From: Legionellales bacterium
Lineage (GTDB): Bacteria; Pseudomonadota; Gammaproteobacteria; WLWR01
Assembly (NCBI GenBank): GCA_012103495.1
Contig: WLWR01000044.1
Span: forward strand, 1-10,004
Length of the DNA: 10,004 nucleotides
Direction of reading: 5' to 3'
A program made the position numbers and the translations under genes. Below the pieces are notes generated by a model, which made no database searches, was not told the DNA's origin, and saw only the letters and a list, made by a program, of their open reading frames with translations. Below, piece after piece: positions 5,879 to 10,004 of this stretch (the stretch's first letter is position 1; the number at the start of each line of letters is the position of its first letter).

Positions 5879-7522
5879 TTGCGTACCTTAACTTCTTATA
5901 TATTACTCACCTTATTGTGCCTGGCCTTGTTTGTACCAGGGTTCAATACACTGCCGGTAGTGGATCGTGACGGTGCCCATTTTGGCCAAGCCACCAAGCA
6001 AATGCTGGAAACCGGTGATTACTTCAAAATTCGCTATCAAGACACCACCCGTTTCCAAAAACCACCGGGCATCAATTGGCTGCAAGCCTTGAGTGTGCGA
6101 TTGACCGATGCTGACCTGCAACAAATTTGGGCTTACCGCATTCCATCCATTCTTGGTGCCTTGCTGGCAGTATTGTTGTTATTTAGCTTTATCAAACCCA
6201 TTTGTGGACACGGTGTCGCCCAATGGGCCAGTGCTCTGTTGGCGGTTACCTTGTTACTCACCATCGAAGCTCACATGGCGGTCACCGATACCCTATTGCT
6301 AGCCACTATTGTACTTATGCAAGGTGCTTTGTGGCGTGTGTATTTAAATTTTCAAACAGAAAAACCACCTGGCTGGGGTTGGCCACTGGTATTTTGGCTA
6401 GCGATGAGTGCTGGCTTTTTAATTAAAGGTATTTCTCCATTGATTGGTTTGCTCACCCTGGCAACCTTGGCATTGGTGGAACGTCGTTGGTTGGTAATTC
6501 GTTATAGTAAACCGATCATTGGTGTGCTTATTTTTATCCTCTCCAGCAGTTGGCTGATTTGGGTCAGTCAAGCGGAACAAGCCAATTATCTGGGGGAAAT
6601 GATCACCAAAGATTTATGGCCCAAATTGATCAGTGGCCATGAATCACACGGTGCACCGCCTGGCTATCACTTATTATTGCTGGTCGCCACGTTTTGGCCA
6701 GCATCTTTATTCTTGTGGCAAGCCGGTGTGTGGGGCATTCGATTTCGCAAACAAGTGAACATCACTTTTTTATTGGCTTGGTTCATTCCTTGTTTTGCTT
6801 TTTACGAATTAATGCCCACCAAATTGCCACAATACGTACTGCCCTTATTACCCGCCCTGGCTGTGTTAGCAGGTTATGCGATTCAACGTGCGGAGCAAAG
6901 TCCCATCACCGGCAAACATTGGGTTTGGCTGCGGTTTTTGTATGTGCTGTGGGGATTATTTAGCATCGGTCTGGCCGGCAGCTTAGTCACATTACCCGTT
7001 TTCATCGAAGGCCATTGGTTTGTCAGTGCCGTGATCGCAGGCAGCGCCACGGTAATCATGGTAATCATCGCATTGATTGCTGTATTCAATCGATACTTTA
7101 AAGTCGCTGCACTGACAGTGATTTTAAGCACCTTAGCCATTTATCCACCGACCTGGCACATTACCCTTCCCAATCTCAAGCAAATTTGGCTCACCGAAAA
7201 AATCATTGAGCATCTCAACATCCATGCCGTCACGGAGCAATTAACTGACGACCACCCGTTGATTGCCATTGGTTATCGCGAACCCAGTCTTACGTTTCGT
7301 CTAGGCACCTATCAAGTACGTTATATTGCCGATGATCACGCTTTGACTTTTTTACAAAATCAATCGCCTGAATTTGTGTTGATTACTCAAGCACTGTGGC
7401 AACCATTGCAAGCACAATTACCCAACTTTGTGATACTGGATAAATGGCAAGGCCTTCATTATAGTAAGGGCCGTCGAGTTACTTTGCTTTTATTACACAA
7501 TCAAGCTCATGCCCATGAATAA
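5879..7522 (+). CDS. ArnT-like GT-C glycosyltransferase (PMT/GT39-GT83 type), polyprenyl-phosphate-sugar dependent
   Basis: A polytopic inner-membrane enzyme of about 547 aa, close to ArnT (about 550). Families of this type take a sugar from a polyprenyl-phosphate donor and add it, on the periplasmic side, to lipid A, core sugar or protein. The N terminus has a first helix, then the periplasmic loop VVDRDGAHFGQATKQMLETGD with the Asp pair (DRD, residues 29-31) typical of GT-C catalytic loops, then FQKPPGINWL (KPPG near residue 61), as in ArnT and RgtA-D. About ten further hydrophobic segments follow, then a C-terminal soluble part. I start it at TTG 5879 because the Shine-Dalgarno AGGAG overlaps the upstream ATG at 5870; the difference is three residues. 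The sugar and acceptor cannot be read from sequence; no arnA, arnB or arnD is in view, so L-Ara4N is not implied. Overlaps the next gene by 14 bases. Confidence 0.85.
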   Translation: MRTLTSYILLTLLCLALFVPGFNTLPVVDRDGAHFGQATKQMLETGDYFKIRYQDTTRFQKPPGINWLQALSVRLTDADLQQIWAYRIPSILGALLAVLLLFSFIKPICGHGVAQWASALLAVTLLLTIEAHMAVTDTLLLATIVLMQGALWRVYLNFQTEKPPGWGWPLVFWLAMSAGFLIKGISPLIGLLTLATLALVERRWLVIRYSKPIIGVLIFILSSSWLIWVSQAEQANYLGEMITKDLWPKLISGHESHGAPPGYHLLLLVATFWPASLFLWQAGVWGIRFRKQVNITFLLAWFIPCFAFYELMPTKLPQYVLPLLPALAVLAGYAIQRAEQSPITGKHWVWLRFLYVLWGLFSIGLAGSLVTLPVFIEGHWFVSAVIAGSATVIMVIIALIAVFNRYFKVAALTVILSTLAIYPPTWHITLPNLKQIWLTEKIIEHLNIHAVTEQLTDDHPLIAIGYREPSLTFRLGTYQVRYIADDHALTFLQNQSPEFVLITQALWQPLQAQLPNFVILDKWQGLHYSKGRRVTLLLLHNQAHAHE

Positions 7523-8159
7523 CGCTGTTTCGTTTGAATCATTGACCCGTCTTATCCGCAACCCGTGGTTTATCGCGGCTTGGTTGGGATTGATGATCAT
7601 CAGTTATCTATGGATCGATTTGCCCTTGGCAGTGTTTTTTCAGCAACACGCCAACTCGATCACCGTACACATTGCTCAAGGAGTTACTCAATGGGGCAAG
7701 AGCTCGTTTTATCTGGTCGCTTTGGTGGGCTTGTTTTGCTTTGCCCGATGGATCAAACCCATGCCCCATTGGCAAATGCGCAGCGTGTTTTTAGCCACTT
7801 GCATTGCATTGCCTGGAATTCTTTGTTTGCTATTAAAAGTATTGCTTGGTCGGGCTCGGCCGATTGAATGGTTGCAACATGGCGAGTATGGTTTTTATTG
7901 GTTTAAAATTCAGGCCAGCTTCTTATCATTTCCATCCGGACACACGGTTACCATTACCGGATTGATGTTTGGCTTGTGTTACTTATTCCCACGTTATTGG
8001 ACCGCGTGGTTGATAATTTTAATCACGGTTGCTTTCAGTCGAGTGATTGTGACAGCGCATTATTTAAGTGATATTATGGCCGGCATGTTACTGGCTGTGC
8101 TGACTGTGATGTGGCTCCATCAACAGTGGACGCGGCGCAAAATCATGGGTTATCAATGA
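7509..8159 (+). CDS. PAP2-family membrane phosphatase
   Basis: A 216-aa, six-helix-type inner-membrane phosphatase with all three PAP2 (type 2 phosphatidic acid phosphatase) motifs intact: K110-x6-RP (KVLLGRARP, 110-118), PSGH (142-145) and SRx5HxxxD (S177, R178, H184, D188). Known family members dephosphorylate lipid A (LpxE, LpxF), undecaprenyl diphosphate or phosphatidylglycerol phosphate, with the active site facing the periplasm. Which of these applies cannot be told from motifs. Sitting between two glycosyltransferases, it may remove a phosphate from lipid A before or alongside glycosylation, or recycle the polyprenyl carrier. Two starts are possible, ATG 7509 or ATG 7515, neither with a clear ribosome site, so coupling to the upstream gene is likely. 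The stop overlaps the next start (ATGA). Confidence 0.9.
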   Translation: MPMNNAVSFESLTRLIRNPWFIAAWLGLMIISYLWIDLPLAVFFQQHANSITVHIAQGVTQWGKSSFYLVALVGLFCFARWIKPMPHWQMRSVFLATCIALPGILCLLLKVLLGRARPIEWLQHGEYGFYWFKIQASFLSFPSGHTVTITGLMFGLCYLFPRYWTAWLIILITVAFSRVIVTAHYLSDIMAGMLLAVLTVMWLHQQWTRRKIMGYQ

Positions 8160-8884
8160 AATCAGCGTTTCCTATTTCCATTGTCATTCCAGTGTTTAAC
8201 GAGCGGGATAATTTACTGCCGTTGATCAGTGAAATTCACCAGGCATTGCCGGCAGATCAACTGTACGAAATCATCGTGGTAGACGATGGCAGCACCGATG
8301 GCACTCGCAAATTACTCAGTGAACAATCGCGCAAGCAAGTCGAATTAGTTGGGGTTTATCACCGCGGTAATTACGGCCAAAGTGCCGCCTTATTATCGGG
8401 CATTCGCCAGGCGCAATACCCATGGATCATCACTTTGGATGGCGATGGACAGAACGATCCACACGATATCCCTAGCCTATTGACGGTGTTGGCTCAGCAA
8501 GACGAGCCGCATCACTGCGCTCTTTTGGGCAATCGTAAAAAGCGTGATGATCGCTGGTTGCGACGTTTATCATCGCGTATTGGCAACGGTGTGCGCAATG
8601 CCATGTTGGGCGATCAATGCCCAGATACTGGCTGCAGTTTGAAATGTTTTCCGCGCGCAAGTTTTATGCATTTGCCGCACTTTAATCACATGCATCGATT
8701 TTTACCGGCGCTACTACAACGTGCAGGGTTGACCGTGATCAATCTTCCCGTCAACCATCGGCCCCGCCAATTTGGTCAATCCAAATACGGCGTGATGAAT
8801 CGATTGTGGGTAGGAATCACCGATATTTTAGGCGTTATGTGGTTGCAACGTCGTTCGTGTCAACCGGAGGTCGAACATGACTAA
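8156..8884 (+). CDS. Family 2 glycosyltransferase, DPM1/ArnC-like polyprenyl-phosphate sugar synthase without membrane tail
   Basis: A 242-aa cytoplasmic GT-A enzyme. It shows ISIVIPVFNERDNL (8-20), VVDDGSTDGT (41-50), the metal and nucleotide DxD within LDGDGQNDPHDIP (94-106; D95 and D97), DTGCSLK (157-163) and NHRPRQFGQSKYG (200-212), the HRxR...SKY signature of dolichyl- or undecaprenyl-phosphate sugar synthases. The family moves a sugar from a nucleotide donor to polyprenyl phosphate. Unlike ArnC or GtrB it has no pair of C-terminal membrane helices, only a hydrophobic stretch near 215-230, so it resembles soluble DPM1, which needs small membrane partners. The start at ATG 8156 overlaps the previous stop (ATGA) and fits the family. 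The in-frame ATG at 8111 would add 15 residues encoded inside the phosphatase gene. Overlaps the next gene by 8 bases. Confidence 0.88.
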   Translation: MKSAFPISIVIPVFNERDNLLPLISEIHQALPADQLYEIIVVDDGSTDGTRKLLSEQSRKQVELVGVYHRGNYGQSAALLSGIRQAQYPWIITLDGDGQNDPHDIPSLLTVLAQQDEPHHCALLGNRKKRDDRWLRRLSSRIGNGVRNAMLGDQCPDTGCSLKCFPRASFMHLPHFNHMHRFLPALLQRAGLTVINLPVNHRPRQFGQSKYGVMNRLWVGITDILGVMWLQRRSCQPEVEHD

Positions 8885-9170
8885 TGCCGAAATGATTTGG
8901 TTAGCCATTGGCTTTACTGGCCAAGCGTTATTTTCAGCACGATTCATCATTCAGTGGTTCAAATCCGAACAACAACGTAAAAGTGTGATCCCGATCGCAT
9001 TTTGGTACTTCAGTATCTTCGGTGGCATAACCTTATTGACCTATGCCATTTATAAAAAAGATCCCGTATTTATTTGCGGTCAATTATTTGGTGTGATCGT
9101 GTATGCGCGCAATTTGTATTTTATTTACAAAGAACGTGCCAACAACCTCAGTCCAGCTGCCAGCAGATGA
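8877..9170 (+). CDS. Small LAB_N (lipid-A-disaccharide synthase N-terminal domain) membrane protein
   Basis: A 97-aa integral membrane protein with three helices, about residues 5-25, 38-59 and 63-83. The motifs GQALFSARFIIQWFKSEQQ, SVIPIAFWYFSIFGG and LLTYAIYKKDPVFICGQ followed by VYARNLYFIYKE are those of the Pfam LAB_N domain. Stand-alone LAB_N proteins often sit next to GT2 and ArnT-like genes. Their biochemical role is not settled. The Ser-Val-Ile-Pro...Phe pattern recalls PQ-loop/SemiSWEET-type half transporters, so a role in moving the lipid-linked sugar across the membrane, or in anchoring the tail-less GT2, can be suggested. It has a strong ribosome site, GGAGG at 8866-8870, six bases before the ATG. 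It overlaps genes on both sides (8 and 4 bases). Confidence 0.9.
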   Translation: MTNAEMIWLAIGFTGQALFSARFIIQWFKSEQQRKSVIPIAFWYFSIFGGITLLTYAIYKKDPVFICGQLFGVIVYARNLYFIYKERANNLSPAASR

Positions 9171-10004
9171 ATCACGCTGTTGTATTGATCACCGGCTGCG
9201 CCGGGTTCATTGGTGCGGCCACCACTCAAGCATTACTCAAGCAAGCCAACACCCAGGTCATTGGCATTGATAATTTAAACGATTATTACGATGTAAATCT
9301 CAAGCACGCACGTTTAGCTCAATTTGCCGAGCACCCACGTTTCACATTTTATCCTATAGATTTAGCGGATCAATCCAACGTGCTTAAATGTTTTCAACAG
9401 CATCAACCGACTGGCGTTTTACACCTAGCCGCCCAAGCTGGGGTACGTTATTCCATCACTCACCCACATACCTACGTTCATAGTAACTTGGTAGGATTTG
9501 CCAATGTATTGGAAGCTTGTCGCCACACCCAAGTACAACATTTGGTATTTGCTTCTAGCAGTTCAGTGTATGGCAATTTGGCTGAGCAACCCTGGAGTGA
9601 AACAGCAACCATCAATCGCCCGATCAGTTTGTATGCTGCCACCAAAGCTTCGAATGAATTAATGGCCTACACCTACAGTCATTTGTATGACATTCCAATG
9701 ACTGGTTTGCGTTATTTTACCGTTTACGGCCCGTGGGGACGTCCCGACATGGCGCCATTTAAATTTACTCAAGCCATTGTGCGCGGCCAACCGATTCACA
9801 TTCACAATCACGGCCAACATCTGCGAGATTTTACATTCATTGATGACATTGTCAGTGGTACATTGGCCACCTTGCACGGTCATCAATTCACCACCCATCC
9901 AGTCACGCCAGCCTACAAGGTATACAACATTGGCTATGGACAACCCACTGGTTTATTAGATTTTATTGAATTATTGGAACAAACCTTAGGCCAACCAGCT
10001 ATCA
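9167..10004 (+). CDS. UDP-glucuronate 4-epimerase family protein (NAD-dependent SDR), C-terminus cut by window end
   Basis: An open frame of 279 codons runs to the window edge without a stop. About 55 residues are missing compared with the usual 335. It is an extended short-chain dehydrogenase fold: NAD-binding GCAGFIG (10-16), IDNLNDYYDVNLKHARL (34-50), HLAAQAGVRYSI (86-97), catalytic ASSSSVYG (129-136) and YAATK (Y156, K160), then YGPWGRPDMAPFKF (187-200) and RDFTFIDDIV (220-229). NDYYD..LK and YGPWGRPDMA are characteristic of UDP-GlcA 4-epimerases (CapI, GAE type), which make UDP-galacturonate, rather than of GalE. UDP-GlcA and UDP-GlcNAc specificities cannot be fully separated by eye. The ATG overlaps the LAB_N stop (ATGA), so it belongs to the same operon and probably supplies the nucleotide sugar for the GT2. 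Confidence 0.92.
   Translation, partial: MNHAVVLITGCAGFIGAATTQALLKQANTQVIGIDNLNDYYDVNLKHARLAQFAEHPRFTFYPIDLADQSNVLKCFQQHQPTGVLHLAAQAGVRYSITHPHTYVHSNLVGFANVLEACRHTQVQHLVFASSSSVYGNLAEQPWSETATINRPISLYAATKASNELMAYTYSHLYDIPMTGLRYFTVYGPWGRPDMAPFKFTQAIVRGQPIHIHNHGQHLRDFTFIDDIVSGTLATLHGHQFTTHPVTPAYKVYNIGYGQPTGLLDFIELLEQTLGQPAI

Noticed and set aside
5879..7522. Calling the GT-C gene arnT and the pathway L-Ara4N addition.
   Set aside because: Only fold-level ArnT features are visible, no Ara4N synthesis genes are present, and the linked epimerase points to a uronic acid such as GalA.
9659..9943. Minus-strand open frame of 94 codons.
   Set aside because: It lies wholly inside the epimerase gene, which has clear family motifs on the plus strand.

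Overview
The window looks like a gammaproteobacterial chromosome segment of moderate to low GC with a strong preference for CAA over CAG. The best placement evidence is gene order. A ypjD-corB pair is divergent from ffh, and ffh is followed on the same strand by rpsP-rimM-trmD-rplS, the arrangement known from E. coli and relatives. Genus cannot be read from the sequence. A Ser/Thr-rich effector-like gene with a PmrA-like tandem site in front of it hints at a Legionellales-type intracellular bacterium, but this is only a hint.

Left part (1-1189): the minus strand carries the first 79 codons of a CorB (CNNM/HlyC-CorC family) protein and a complete YpjD/CcsA-family membrane protein, the two genes being separated by 2 bases. 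Between ypjD and ffh lies a 160-base divergent control region with a clear extended -10 promoter for ffh. The ATG inside that -10 box is not the ffh start.

Middle part (1190-5601): ffh (SRP54) is followed by an unrecognised 237-aa gene, unlike its neighbours in Arg codon use, which separates ffh from the translation operon. Then come rpsP (bS16), rimM (16S maturation factor), trmD (tRNA m1G37 methyltransferase) and rplS (bL19). These four genes overlap one another and share one promoter in front of rpsP.

Right part (5602-10004): a 268-base gap holds two overlapping, mutually exclusive 11-bp inverted repeats and a possible 27-codon ORF. It is followed by five overlapping genes: an ArnT-like GT-C glycosyltransferase, a PAP2 lipid phosphatase, a DPM1/ArnC-like family 2 glycosyltransferase without a membrane tail, a small LAB_N membrane protein, and a UDP-glucuronate 4-epimerase cut by the window end. 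Read together they suggest a pathway in which a nucleotide sugar (probably UDP-GalA) is loaded onto a polyprenyl phosphate, moved across the inner membrane, and transferred to lipid A or another envelope glycolipid, with a phosphatase trimming a lipid phosphate. That pathway is inferred from families and gene order. No tRNA, rRNA, IS element or CRISPR array was seen.
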